Origin: Streptomyces sp. NBC_01283
GTDB taxonomy: Bacteria; Actinomycetota; Actinomycetes; Streptomycetales; Streptomycetaceae
Direction: 5' to 3'
NCBI RefSeq assembly: GCF_041435335.1
Contig: NZ_CP108430.1
Location: 3,702,501 to 3,766,500, forward strand
DNA length: 64,000 nucleotides
Below are positions 33,678-41,566 of the stretch, piece after piece. Each line of letters opens with the position of its first letter. The stretch's first letter is position 1. The notes below the pieces were generated by a model. That model was not told the DNA's origin. It searched no databases and was given only the letters and a program-made list of their open reading frames with translations. Both the position numbers and the translations under genes were made by a program.

Positions 33678-34448
33678 TCAGGGCTGGTACGGGGGCGCGG
33701 CGCCCCAGTTCCACAGCGGGACCGGCTGGTCGGTGGGGCGGCTCGCGTCGGGGCCCGAGAAGTAGACCGCGAGGCGGGTTCCCCACTCCACGTAGGCGAG
33801 GAAGGCGGAGCGGAACTCGGCGTCCGTCGGCAGCCCCGCGTCGTCCGCCGCGTCCTGCATCAGGTTGACCCAGCGGCGGCGCTGCGGCTCGGTGATGCCC
33901 TTGCCGAGGTGCTTGCCGACCATCGCGGTGTGCCCGCCGTGCTCCTGGGAGTAGGTGGCCGGGCCGCCGAAGACCTCGCCGAGCCACTGGGCGACGTGCA
34001 GGGCGTGCTCGGCGGGCAGGCCCTCGAAGAGCGGGGCGAGGAGGTCGTCCTTGAGGACCTTCTCGTAGAAGATCTCCGTCAGGCGATCGAAGCTCTCCTC
34101 GCCGCCCGCCCAGGTGTACAGGGTCGGCGTAGACGCGCCCGTGCCGCGTACGGCGGTGGGTGTGTAGTGGCGCATCTCCTCGATGTTCTCGACGTACGGA
34201 CGGATCTCCGCGAAGAACTCACGGAAGAGCCCCGAGCCGCGGAAGCCCTCCAGGTGGTCCTTGGTCGACGTCCAGGTGATGCGGAGGACGAAGTGCTCGA
34301 AGTCCTCCTCGCAGCGGGTGAGTTCGTAGTCGACGCACTGCGGGGCGGCCGCCAGCGGGACGGCGGCGCGGGTGTACGCGGAGAGGAACTCCGCGGAGCG
34401 TTCGGAGGGGATGCGGTAGCGGATGTACTCGACGGTGTGCGCGGTCAT
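33678..34448 (-). CDS. Fusion of antibiotic-biosynthesis-monooxygenase (ABM) domain and truncated haemoglobin
   Basis: Protein of 256 residues with two domains. Residues 1-95 resemble ABM-type dimeric alpha/beta barrel proteins (VEYIRYRIPSERSAEFLSAY). Residues 110-245 are a group II (HbO-like) truncated globin: LYTWAGGEESFDRLTEIFYE, the proximal histidine region HALHVAQWLGEVFGGP, and GKGITEPQRRRWVNLM. A fused ABM-globin has been described from S. avermitilis, as I recall. Possible role in redox chemistry of a small aromatic substrate with haem-bound oxygen. ATG at 34448. Confidence 0.88.
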   Translation of the reverse strand: MTAHTVEYIRYRIPSERSAEFLSAYTRAAVPLAAAPQCVDYELTRCEEDFEHFVLRITWTSTKDHLEGFRGSGLFREFFAEIRPYVENIEEMRHYTPTAVRGTGASTPTLYTWAGGEESFDRLTEIFYEKVLKDDLLAPLFEGLPAEHALHVAQWLGEVFGGPATYSQEHGGHTAMVGKHLGKGITEPQRRRWVNLMQDAADDAGLPTDAEFRSAFLAYVEWGTRLAVYFSGPDASRPTDQPVPLWNWGAAPPYQP

Positions 34449-34678
34449 GTGACGTCGGCTTCCTCTGCGGTGGGTGCTGCCGGGAGAACCAGCCGCTCTG
34501 TGAGCACCTTGTCCGACAACTGGCGGAGCGTGGAGGCCAGTTCGCTGTGCGCGTAGGCATCGGGCCACGGATGTGGCGAGGCGCGGCTCCGACAGACACC
34601 GGCGATACGTGATCCCCAGCCCTTTCGGCGCCGCGCCCGGCGGCAACGGCTTACTCGGCGGCTAACTCATCCGCCTGC

Positions 34679-37600
34679 CTACTTGCCGTAGTACGCGTTG
34701 TAGATCGACAGCGTCGACTTGTTCCCCTTCTTGTCCGTGATCTTGGCGTGGAAGGAGATGCCCTTGCCCGCGGCCGGGTTCTTGACCTTGATCTTGCCGC
34801 CGGAGACGGTGACCTTCTTCCAGGTCTGGCCGTAGTCGTACGAGACGTACGCGGCAAGGGACTTGAGGTTCGCGCCCGCCGCCGCGCCCTGCACCGTCAC
34901 CGGCACGGACTGGGTCTCGCCGGCCTTGGCCTTGCTGCTCAGGTCGACCGCCGCGGCGAACCGCGCCGTGGAGACCGGCAGCTTCGCGTTGTCGGCCTTC
35001 TTGGAGCGGAACGTCCAGCTCGCGTCGATGCGCGTGGAGGCGGCAGCCACCGTGACGCTGCGCTTCACGGACGTCGACAGCTTGTACTCGGCGTCGGCCG
35101 CGGGGACCTTGAACGGGACACCGCCGGCCAGCGGGTCCTCGTTCTCGCCGATCTTGGTGGAGCCCTTGTAGAGGGTCGTCTTCACCGACGAGTAGCGCGA
35201 GGAGCCCGAGTGCGTCTTGCCGTCGGCGAACAGCGGCAGATAGCCGCTGATCTCGTTGTCCTGACGCCGGACGCCGTACTCGCCGCCGATGCGCGGCCCG
35301 AAGACGGCCGTGTTGAACGTCTTCTCGTAGCTCTTGCCCGCCGCGAACGTCTGCGCCGCGCCCAGCGAGTAGGCCGCGTCGACGATCGGCCAGCCGTCCG
35401 GTTCGACCCCGCCCTGCTGCTCGAACTCCATGCCCCACTTCACGGCGTCGGCCGTGGACAGGTACAGCGTCCGGGTGCCGGGCAGCTTCTGCGGGATGTT
35501 GATCGAGGAGCCGCCCGAACTGCCGGGGAGGTAGCCGAGGGCGCCGATCGTGCCCTTCTTGTCCTTGGCCGCCGCGCCCAGGTTCACCTTCACCGTGGCG
35601 AGTTCGGACGCCTTGTAGTGCTTGGTGTAGCCGGTCGCGACCTGTTTGACCTTGCCGCCGGCCACGGTGTCGTACTCGGCGTCGTCACCCTTGATCCAGT
35701 GGCCGTCCCACTGCTGGTGCAGCGAGCCGTCGGTGACCTGCGGGCCCAGGTGCGCGCTCCGGAAGTTGACGTATCCGGCGTCGAGCCACCAGCCGAAGGA
35801 GTAGGTGGTGCCGGGCGTGTCGACCGTGTAGTCCGGGGACCCGAAGTACGGCTTGGCGTCCGCCGACGGCACGGTGATGTCCACCGGTTTCGTGGTGCGG
35901 GCGTCCAGCGTCACCGTGGTGTCCTTGGTGATGCTCAGCTTCGGCTGGGCGATCCAGTCAGCACCCTTGGTGAAGTCCCTCGGGTCGGCGTACATGCTGC
36001 TGTTCAGCAGGTAACCACCCTTGGGAACCCGGAGCTTGACCGTGCCGGAGGCGTCGAACGGGTCGTAGGACTTCTCGGTGGCGAGCCCCGAGATGCCCTC
36101 CAGGTCCGTGTCGTAGTACTTCGGGGCCTGACCGTCGCGCCCGATGTGCTTGAGCGTCAGCTCGTACGACTCGACCTCGCGCTCGACGGAGGCGGCCGTG
36201 CGCACGGACTGCCCGCCGCCGGTCGCCACGACGTACGCGGTGTAGGCGCCGTCGACCGTGCCGCCGAGCTTGGTGTCGGTGGTCAGGTCGACCGACGCGG
36301 TGCCGCCCGCGGGGACCTTCACCGTCTTCGCGCCGAGCTTGAAGAAGCCCGCGGGAGCCGGGGCGCCCTTGGGGTTCGTGCCCGCGACCGCGAGGTCGAG
36401 GGTGACGTCGTCCTTGCCGAGGTTCTTGTAGGTCACCTTCTCGGTGACCGGCTTGTCGTCGGTGTGCGGCCACTGCTGCATGGCGAAGGAGAGCGACACC
36501 GGCTCGGCGATCACCGTCTGCTTGATGGCCTTGTCGACGGCGATGCGTCCCGAACCCTGCTCGAACGGCGTGTACTTGCCGCCCTTCGTGGACGCGGTCA
36601 GCGCGCCCTTGAGCTCGGCGTACTTCCAGTCCGGATGCTGCTGCTTGAGCAGCGCGGCGGCGCCCGCCACGTGCGGGGTGGCCATCGACGTACCGGAGAT
36701 CGTCAGATAGCCGTCGGGCTCCTGGCCGACCTCCTTGTCGATGACGCTGCCGGGAGCGGCCGCGGCCGTGATGTCCACGCCGGGGGCGGTGACGTCGGGC
36801 TTGATGGCGCCGTCGCCGACGCGCGGGCCCTGGCTGGAGAAGTCGGCGAGCTTGTCGTCGCCGTCGACCGCTCCGACGGTGAGGGCCGCGTCCGCGCTGC
36901 CCGGGGAGCCCACGGAGCCGGGCTCCCCGTCGTTGCCCGCCGCGATCGCGAAGAGGATGCCCTTGTCCGCGGAGAGCTTGTCGACCTCGGCTTCGAGCGG
37001 GTCGACACCGGGGGTGTCACCGCCGCCGAGGCTGAGGTTCACGATGTCGGCGCCCTGTTCGGCCGCCCACTCCATGCCCGCGATGATCCCGGAGTCCTCG
37101 CCGGAGCCGCCGTCGTCCAGGACCTTGCCGTTCAGGAGCTTGGCGCCGGGCGCCACGCCCTTGAGCTTGCCGCCCGACATCGCGCCGGTGCCCGCCGCGA
37201 TGGAGGCGACGTGCGTGCCGTGGCCGTAGTGGTCCTTGGCATCCTCCGCGGGCGTGAAGTTCTTCTCCCCGACGACCTGGTCCTTCAGATCGACGTGCGT
37301 GGCGTCGACGCCGGTGTCCAGGACGGCGACCTTGACGCCCTTGCCGTCGAACCCGGCCGCCCACGCCTTCGGGGCGCCGATCTGCGGCACGCTCTTGTCG
37401 AGGCGCGCCTTGCGGACTCCGTCCAGCCATACGCGGCTGACGCCGGACGCCGTGGAACCGCCCTTGTCCGCGGTCAGCGCGGACCACAGGTCGGTGGCGT
37501 CCTGCTTCGGGGTCGTGATGGCGTCGGCGTTGAGGGACTTCAGGGTCCTGCGGACCGTGGTGTCACCCGCGGCGCGCACGTCGGACCTGGCCGAGGCAGC

Positions 37601-38035
37601 CGCTCCCTTGTAGCCGACGATCAGCTTGAGGCCCTTCTTCTGGGCCCTGCGGTTGTCCTTCTTGCTCAGTTCGGTGATGTCGAACAGCCGCTGGTCGAGC
37701 TTGCCGGTGGCTATCAGGCGCTGTGCGTCGGCCGGTATCGCGAGCTGGTGACCGCCGACGCGTTTCGTCAGCACGGGTATCCGCTCGCGCCCCTTGGCCC
37801 GCTCGAATCCGGTGACGCGGCCCTTGGAGTCGGCGGTGACGCGGTCGCCGGTGATGAGCGTGATGTGGTGCGTGGTCTGTCCGGCGCTCTTGAGGCCCGC
37901 CGACTGCGCGGCTGCCGCCTGTGCGTCCGGCGACTGCTTCGCCGCCGACGCCGGGCTGGTCATGCCCGCGGCGAGGGCCACGGCCGCCGCTGTGGCGATC
38001 GTGGCCCCGTAGGCTCTCTTCACTTTTCTGCGCAA
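34679..38035 (-). CDS. Secreted subtilisin-like serine protease (S8), large multidomain
   Basis: Exported protease of 1,118 residues. Signal peptide: basic start (RRKVKRAYG), hydrophobic core, and ASA cleavage near residue 31. A propeptide reaches about residue 215. The S8 catalytic domain (about 225-500) shows D240 (AVLDTGVD), H272 (GHGTHVASIAAG), oxyanion N368 (AAGND) and S450 (GTSMATPHVAG). The C-terminal 600 residues are beta-rich, Fn3/Ig-like, probably for substrate or cell-wall binding. The start codon is TTG at 38035; a GTG four codons on is an alternative. The target is unknown. Confidence 0.92.
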   Translation of the reverse strand: MRRKVKRAYGATIATAAAVALAAGMTSPASAAKQSPDAQAAAAQSAGLKSAGQTTHHITLITGDRVTADSKGRVTGFERAKGRERIPVLTKRVGGHQLAIPADAQRLIATGKLDQRLFDITELSKKDNRRAQKKGLKLIVGYKGAAASARSDVRAAGDTTVRRTLKSLNADAITTPKQDATDLWSALTADKGGSTASGVSRVWLDGVRKARLDKSVPQIGAPKAWAAGFDGKGVKVAVLDTGVDATHVDLKDQVVGEKNFTPAEDAKDHYGHGTHVASIAAGTGAMSGGKLKGVAPGAKLLNGKVLDDGGSGEDSGIIAGMEWAAEQGADIVNLSLGGGDTPGVDPLEAEVDKLSADKGILFAIAAGNDGEPGSVGSPGSADAALTVGAVDGDDKLADFSSQGPRVGDGAIKPDVTAPGVDITAAAAPGSVIDKEVGQEPDGYLTISGTSMATPHVAGAAALLKQQHPDWKYAELKGALTASTKGGKYTPFEQGSGRIAVDKAIKQTVIAEPVSLSFAMQQWPHTDDKPVTEKVTYKNLGKDDVTLDLAVAGTNPKGAPAPAGFFKLGAKTVKVPAGGTASVDLTTDTKLGGTVDGAYTAYVVATGGGQSVRTAASVEREVESYELTLKHIGRDGQAPKYYDTDLEGISGLATEKSYDPFDASGTVKLRVPKGGYLLNSSMYADPRDFTKGADWIAQPKLSITKDTTVTLDARTTKPVDITVPSADAKPYFGSPDYTVDTPGTTYSFGWWLDAGYVNFRSAHLGPQVTDGSLHQQWDGHWIKGDDAEYDTVAGGKVKQVATGYTKHYKASELATVKVNLGAAAKDKKGTIGALGYLPGSSGGSSINIPQKLPGTRTLYLSTADAVKWGMEFEQQGGVEPDGWPIVDAAYSLGAAQTFAAGKSYEKTFNTAVFGPRIGGEYGVRRQDNEISGYLPLFADGKTHSGSSRYSSVKTTLYKGSTKIGENEDPLAGGVPFKVPAADAEYKLSTSVKRSVTVAAASTRIDASWTFRSKKADNAKLPVSTARFAAAVDLSSKAKAGETQSVPVTVQGAAAGANLKSLAAYVSYDYGQTWKKVTVSGGKIKVKNPAAGKGISFHAKITDKKGNKSTLSIYNAYYGK

Positions 38036-38179
38036 GTCTCCCCCTGGAGGTCAAGAGGCTCTCGCCCCTGAGCCAGGAAGTATTACCCAGGGTCGAACAT
38101 CTGCTCAATAGTGCGTCAGAAGTGGCGAGTTGGGCATGTGGTCACTGAGTGGCGGTCCGCTCCGTGACCCTGATCCGAA

Positions 38180-38223
38180 CGGCAGCGGCCCGCACCCCCG
38201 TTGAGGGGTGCGGGCCGCTGCCG
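38180..38223. terminator. Perfect 19-bp hairpin downstream of the L,D-transpeptidase gene
   Basis: Arms 38180-38198 and 38205-38223 pair perfectly around CGTTGA. It lies 27 bases after the transpeptidase stop (minus strand) and upstream of the protease gene, so it most likely ends the transpeptidase mRNA. Confidence 0.85.
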
Positions 38224-38249
38224 TAAAGGTGAAGGGGGTTACCCGGGTC

Positions 38250-39512
38250 TCAGACCGCGGAACCGGCCTTCCACTGCGCCCAGTCCATGACCCAGCCGTT
38301 GAAGCCGTTGTCGGGCTGGACCGTCTTGTCGCCGGTGTTCCGGACGTCCACGACGTCACCGACCATCGAGTTGTCGTAGAACCAGGCGCCCGGGGTGCTC
38401 TTGTCGCCCGCGCCCTTGGCGTCCTGGAGGCCGACACAGCCGTGGCTGGTGTTGGCGCCGCCGAAGATGGACTTCGCGCCCCAGTAGTTGCCGTGGATGA
38501 ACGTGCCCGACTGGGAGAGGCGCATGGCGTGCGGCACGTCCTTGATGTCGTACTCGCCCTTGCCGTCGCCGTCCTTGAAGCCGACGGTCGCGCCGTCCAT
38601 CCGGGTCTCCTTGAACTTCTCGGAGATCACCATCTGGCCCTGGTACGTCTTGTTCTCCGGGGAGCCCGCGGAGATCGGGATGGTCTTGATGACCTTGCCG
38701 TCCCGCATGACCTTCATCGTCTTCGTCTTGGCGTCGACGACGGAGACCTGGTTACGGCCGATCTTGAACTGGACCGTCTTCTGCTGGACGCCGGTGACGC
38801 CGTCCGCGCCCTCGACGCCGTCCAGGGCCAGCTTCAAGGTGACCGTGGAGTTGCCCTGCCAGTACTTCTCGGGGCGGAAGTCGATGCGGTTGTTGCCGAA
38901 CCAGTGGCCGACGACTTCCTGGCCGCTGCTGGACGACACCTTGATGTGGGACTGGACGTCCTTCTTGTTCGTGATCGCCTTGTCGAAGTTGATCGACACC
39001 GGCATGCCCACGCCGACCGTGGACCCGTCCTCGGGCGTGAAGTTCCCGATGAAGCTGTTGGCCGGCGAGACCGTCGTGAACTTCGAGTTCTCGTGCGCCT
39101 TGCGGCCCTCGGAGTCCGTGGCGGTGGCGGAGATCTTGTAAGTGGTCGCCCGCTCCAGCTGGCCGCTGGGCTTCCAGCTCTTCTTGTCGGCAGCTATCTG
39201 CCCCTCGACCGCGGTCCCCTTCTCGGTCGTCATCGTGACGTCCGTCAGCGAACCCTTGCTCACCTTGACCGCGGCGGCGCTGTTGATGCTCGCGTTGTCG
39301 GAGCCGTCCTTCGGCGCGATCTTGATATCGGCGTCGGACGTCTTCTTGGCGGCTGCTTCGTCGACCTGGTTCTGCGACTCCTTGCCCGCGCCGGCACTGT
39401 TCTTGTCGCCGTCGTCGCTGCTGCAGGCCGAGAGCACCAGGACGCCGCCGACCAGAGCGGATACGGCCGCAAGACCCTTGCGCCGTCCGCCCTGTCGCCT
39501 ACTGTCCGTCAT
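38250..39512 (-). CDS. L,D-transpeptidase lipoprotein (YkuD domain with Ig-like domains)
   Basis: Cross-links peptidoglycan stem peptides by 3-3 bonds outside the membrane. Lipoprotein signal: basic N-terminus then LVGGVLVLSAC with the lipid-modified C30. Two Ig-like domains follow (about residues 60-260), then a YkuD domain with the signature HGNYWGAKSIFG and SHGCVGLQ, catalytic C359. Length of 420 residues matches mycobacterial LdtMt2-like enzymes. The ATG at 39512 is preferred because GGAGAAG lies six bases upstream; an in-frame ATG at 39527 is possible. Confidence 0.93.
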   Translation of the reverse strand: MTDSRRQGGRRKGLAAVSALVGGVLVLSACSSDDGDKNSAGAGKESQNQVDEAAAKKTSDADIKIAPKDGSDNASINSAAAVKVSKGSLTDVTMTTEKGTAVEGQIAADKKSWKPSGQLERATTYKISATATDSEGRKAHENSKFTTVSPANSFIGNFTPEDGSTVGVGMPVSINFDKAITNKKDVQSHIKVSSSSGQEVVGHWFGNNRIDFRPEKYWQGNSTVTLKLALDGVEGADGVTGVQQKTVQFKIGRNQVSVVDAKTKTMKVMRDGKVIKTIPISAGSPENKTYQGQMVISEKFKETRMDGATVGFKDGDGKGEYDIKDVPHAMRLSQSGTFIHGNYWGAKSIFGGANTSHGCVGLQDAKGAGDKSTPGAWFYDNSMVGDVVDVRNTGDKTVQPDNGFNGWVMDWAQWKAGSAV

Positions 39513-39679
39513 CACACGCTTCTCCATCGTTGCCGAAATCCCCAACACGCCATGAACGTCGAGACTCCCCGTAATCCCGCATAACGTCCTGCCCGGTTCG
39601 TCCCGTTCCACTTCTGCGGAAGATGTGGGGAACACCACGTCCCGCGGTGCGCCGGTGAAAGCCGTGCACCCCTGAGACG

Positions 39680-39762
39680 ACGGAACCCCGAGCGGCGGTT
39701 GCCGTCCGGGGCTACGGGTTCCGTTTTTTCCGTCCGGTAGACGTACTACTTTCCGTCTACCG
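39680..39762. terminator. Stacked inverted repeats with a T/A tract
   Basis: GGTAGACG (about 39736) pairs with CGTCTACC (about 39753), and GGAACCC (about 39680) with GGGTTCC (about 39715), separated by TTTTTT on the plus strand. It lies directly downstream of the acidic-protein gene (minus strand) and upstream of the transpeptidase gene, so it probably ends the former transcript. Confidence 0.55.
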
Positions 39763-39763
39763 C

Positions 39764-40141
39764 CTACAACCCCCGGCCACCGGCGCCGCCCCCGGCCACA
39801 GCCTCATCGGCCGCACCATCCTCGTCGTCGTCATCATCCTCGTCGGGGTCCCAATCCGGCGAATCGGGGTCGTAGTCGATCTGCTCGCTGCTCCAGGAGG
39901 CCTGCGAGAGCTCCACTCCCGGCAGCTGGCTGACCAGGTCGAAGGGATCCACCAGATAGGCGAGCGCCTCCGCGTCGTCCTCCTTGACGGCCGTCTCGGC
40001 GTGCAGCCGCTCCTCGGCGGGCATGTGCTCGTCCTCCGCGATGCGGCGCAGGGCGGAGGCCGACAGCTCGCCGGAGTCGTCGACCTCGACCACCAATTCG
40101 ACGCGGAGCCGTACAAAACGTGATGTCTCAGGTGTGCTCAT
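39764..40141 (-). CDS. Acidic hypothetical protein with poly-Asp/Glu tail
   Basis: Protein of 125 residues. The N-terminal 90 residues look folded (FVRLRVELVVEVDDSGELSA, ALRRIAEDEHMPAEERLHAE), followed by a very acidic tail (DPDEDDDDDEDG) and a Gly/Ala end. No known domain recognised. The ATG at 40141 begins the plausible protein; the upstream extension looks non-coding. Divergent from the LAxTG gene. Confidence 0.7.
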   Translation of the reverse strand: MSTPETSRFVRLRVELVVEVDDSGELSASALRRIAEDEHMPAEERLHAETAVKEDDAEALAYLVDPFDLVSQLPGVELSQASWSSEQIDYDPDSPDWDPDEDDDDDEDGAADEAVAGGGAGGRGL

Positions 40142-40251
40142 GAGTCGGAGCGTACGACCCACGGCCCCCGCGACTTTCCCGCGACCCGCGCCTTTCACTA
40201 CCATCGCCCCACACGGCCAATTCGCCAGCGCCACAAGGGGGATCCGATTCC

Positions 40252-40596
40252 GTGTCCGCACGTCGATCGTTGCTCACCGCCACTGCCGCAGGTGCCCTCC
40301 TCGGCGCCCTGTGGTTCGTTCCCTCCGCGAATGCGTCGGCGACGTTCAGAACCCCGGAGGCCCCTGACGCCCCCCGGGTGGTCCACACCGAACAGCGCCG
40401 CGCGACGCTGAGCTCGGAGCACACCGCCACCACCACCGCCGCCACCGCGGAGGACCGCCTCGCCGACACCGGCGCCGGCGTCGACACGACCCCGTATCTG
40501 ATCGGCGGAACGGCGTTCCTGGGCCTCGGAGCGGGCTTCGTGGCGTACTCGGTACGCAGGGAACGCCAGGGCCCGGCGTACCGAGGGGCTTACTGA
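40252..40596 (+). CDS. Small cell-wall protein with LAxTG sortase signal
   Basis: Exported protein of 114 residues: signal peptide (LLTATAAGALLGALWFVPSANASA), a short Thr/Ala-rich middle, then LADTGAGVDTTPYLIGGTA with a hydrophobic helix and the positive tail VRRERQG. The LAxTG motif is the target of class E sortases, which anchor streptomycete surface proteins such as long chaplins. The mature part is only about 45 residues, so it may be a spacer, adhesin fragment or regulator. GTG start with AAGGGGG upstream. Confidence 0.82.
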   Translation: MSARRSLLTATAAGALLGALWFVPSANASATFRTPEAPDAPRVVHTEQRRATLSSEHTATTTAATAEDRLADTGAGVDTTPYLIGGTAFLGLGAGFVAYSVRRERQGPAYRGAY

Positions 40597-40690
40597 GGTC
40601 TCGGTGAGGGGACTCGCACGCCGGGCACTCGGGTGACCCTGACCGCGCGCCGACACGGCCGGATACGGGGCGAGGGCTAGGCATGCGGGT

Positions 40691-41497
40691 ATGAGATTCG
40701 AGCCCCGGAACAAGAAGACCGGAACACTCCGCGCCCGCCGCCTCCGTCTCGTCGGCGCCCTGTGCGCCGTCGCGGCATCGGCGGCCCTGGTCACCGGCTG
40801 CGGGTCGGACAGCGACAAGGCGTCGTCCGCCGAGGCGACCTCGGAAGCGGCGAAGACCATTCCGAAGGAAGCGCCGTCGGAGAGCCCCACGGGCAGCGCG
40901 TCCCGTACCCGGGACCAGCAGGAGCGCAAGGATCTGCTCGGCGCCACCAAGGTCACCTACGACAAGGCCGCCGCCACGGCGGTGGACAAGGTCCCGGGCG
41001 GCAAGCTGACCGACCTCGACCTGAAGGACGCGGCCGACGTCAAGGACGACAGCGACGATGACGACGACGCGAGCGCAAGTCCGAGTCCCAGTGCCAGTGC
41101 CAGTGCCAGTGCCAGGGCCAGTGCCAGCCCGAGCGGCGGCGCGGCCGGCCCGCAGTGGGTCGCCGAGGTCGCCGAGAAGGACGGCACCGTGCACGACGTC
41201 CGCATCGACGCCGTCTCCGGCAAGGTGATCAGCTCGGCCCCCGAGAGCGACCAGGACGCCGACGACAAGAAGGAGACGGCCGACTGGCTCTCCCGCGTCA
41301 AGCAGTCGCCCGAGCAGGCGGCCAAGACCGCCACCGGCAAGAAGAAGGGCACGGTCACCTCCGTCGGCCTGGACGACAAGGACGGCGGCGCCCTCGTCTG
41401 GTCCGTCGACGTCGTCACCGACGACTGGAACAAGACCGACTTCGAGGTCGACGCGGTCAAGGGCACGATCACCCACCAGGAGACCGACCGCGACTGA
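40691..41497 (+). CDS. PepSY-domain lipoprotein
   Basis: Secreted lipoprotein of 268 residues. Signal with lipobox ALVTGC (C about residue 37). Two PepSY-like repeats: one before and across the linker (LLGATKVTYDKAAATAVDKV ... VAEVAEKDGTVHDVRIDAVSGKV) and one C-terminal (RVKQSPEQAAKTATGKKKG ... VDAVKGTITHQ). They are split by a low-complexity Asp-rich then Ser/Ala/Pro stretch (SASPSPSASASASARASAS). PepSY domains are thought to inhibit peptidases; the partner is unknown, but the large subtilisin encoded nearby is a candidate. Confidence 0.85.
   Translation: MRFEPRNKKTGTLRARRLRLVGALCAVAASAALVTGCGSDSDKASSAEATSEAAKTIPKEAPSESPTGSASRTRDQQERKDLLGATKVTYDKAAATAVDKVPGGKLTDLDLKDAADVKDDSDDDDDASASPSPSASASASARASASPSGGAAGPQWVAEVAEKDGTVHDVRIDAVSGKVISSAPESDQDADDKKETADWLSRVKQSPEQAAKTATGKKKGTVTSVGLDDKDGGALVWSVDVVTDDWNKTDFEVDAVKGTITHQETDRD
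41077..41136. repeat. Hexanucleotide repeat coding the Ser-Ala linker
   Basis: Units of AGTGCC or AGTCCC-type (Ser-Ala, Ser-Pro) repeat about nine times in frame within the PepSY lipoprotein gene. Copy-number change would alter linker length only. Confidence 0.75.
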
Positions 41498-41513
41498 CGC
41501 GCCGGAACCACGC

Positions 41514-41548
41514 AAGGGGGCGCCGTCACCAGGTGACGGCGCCCCCTT
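41514..41548. terminator. Perfect 17-bp hairpin between PepSY and hutH genes
   Basis: Arms 41514-41530 and 41532-41548 pair perfectly with a minimal loop. It lies between converging genes, 17 bases after one stop and 19 bases from the other, and should act both ways. Confidence 0.88.
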
Positions 41549-41566
41549 CGCGTAGGTGTGCGGTGG

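Noticed and set aside
34748..38071. 1,107-residue plus-strand open frame
   Set aside because: Antisense to the subtilisin gene, whose catalytic motifs and signal peptide are convincing.
39513..39762. Riboswitch (c-di-AMP type) upstream of the L,D-transpeptidase gene
   Set aside because: There are hairpins but I cannot match the conserved core; the hairpins fit a terminator of the upstream gene.
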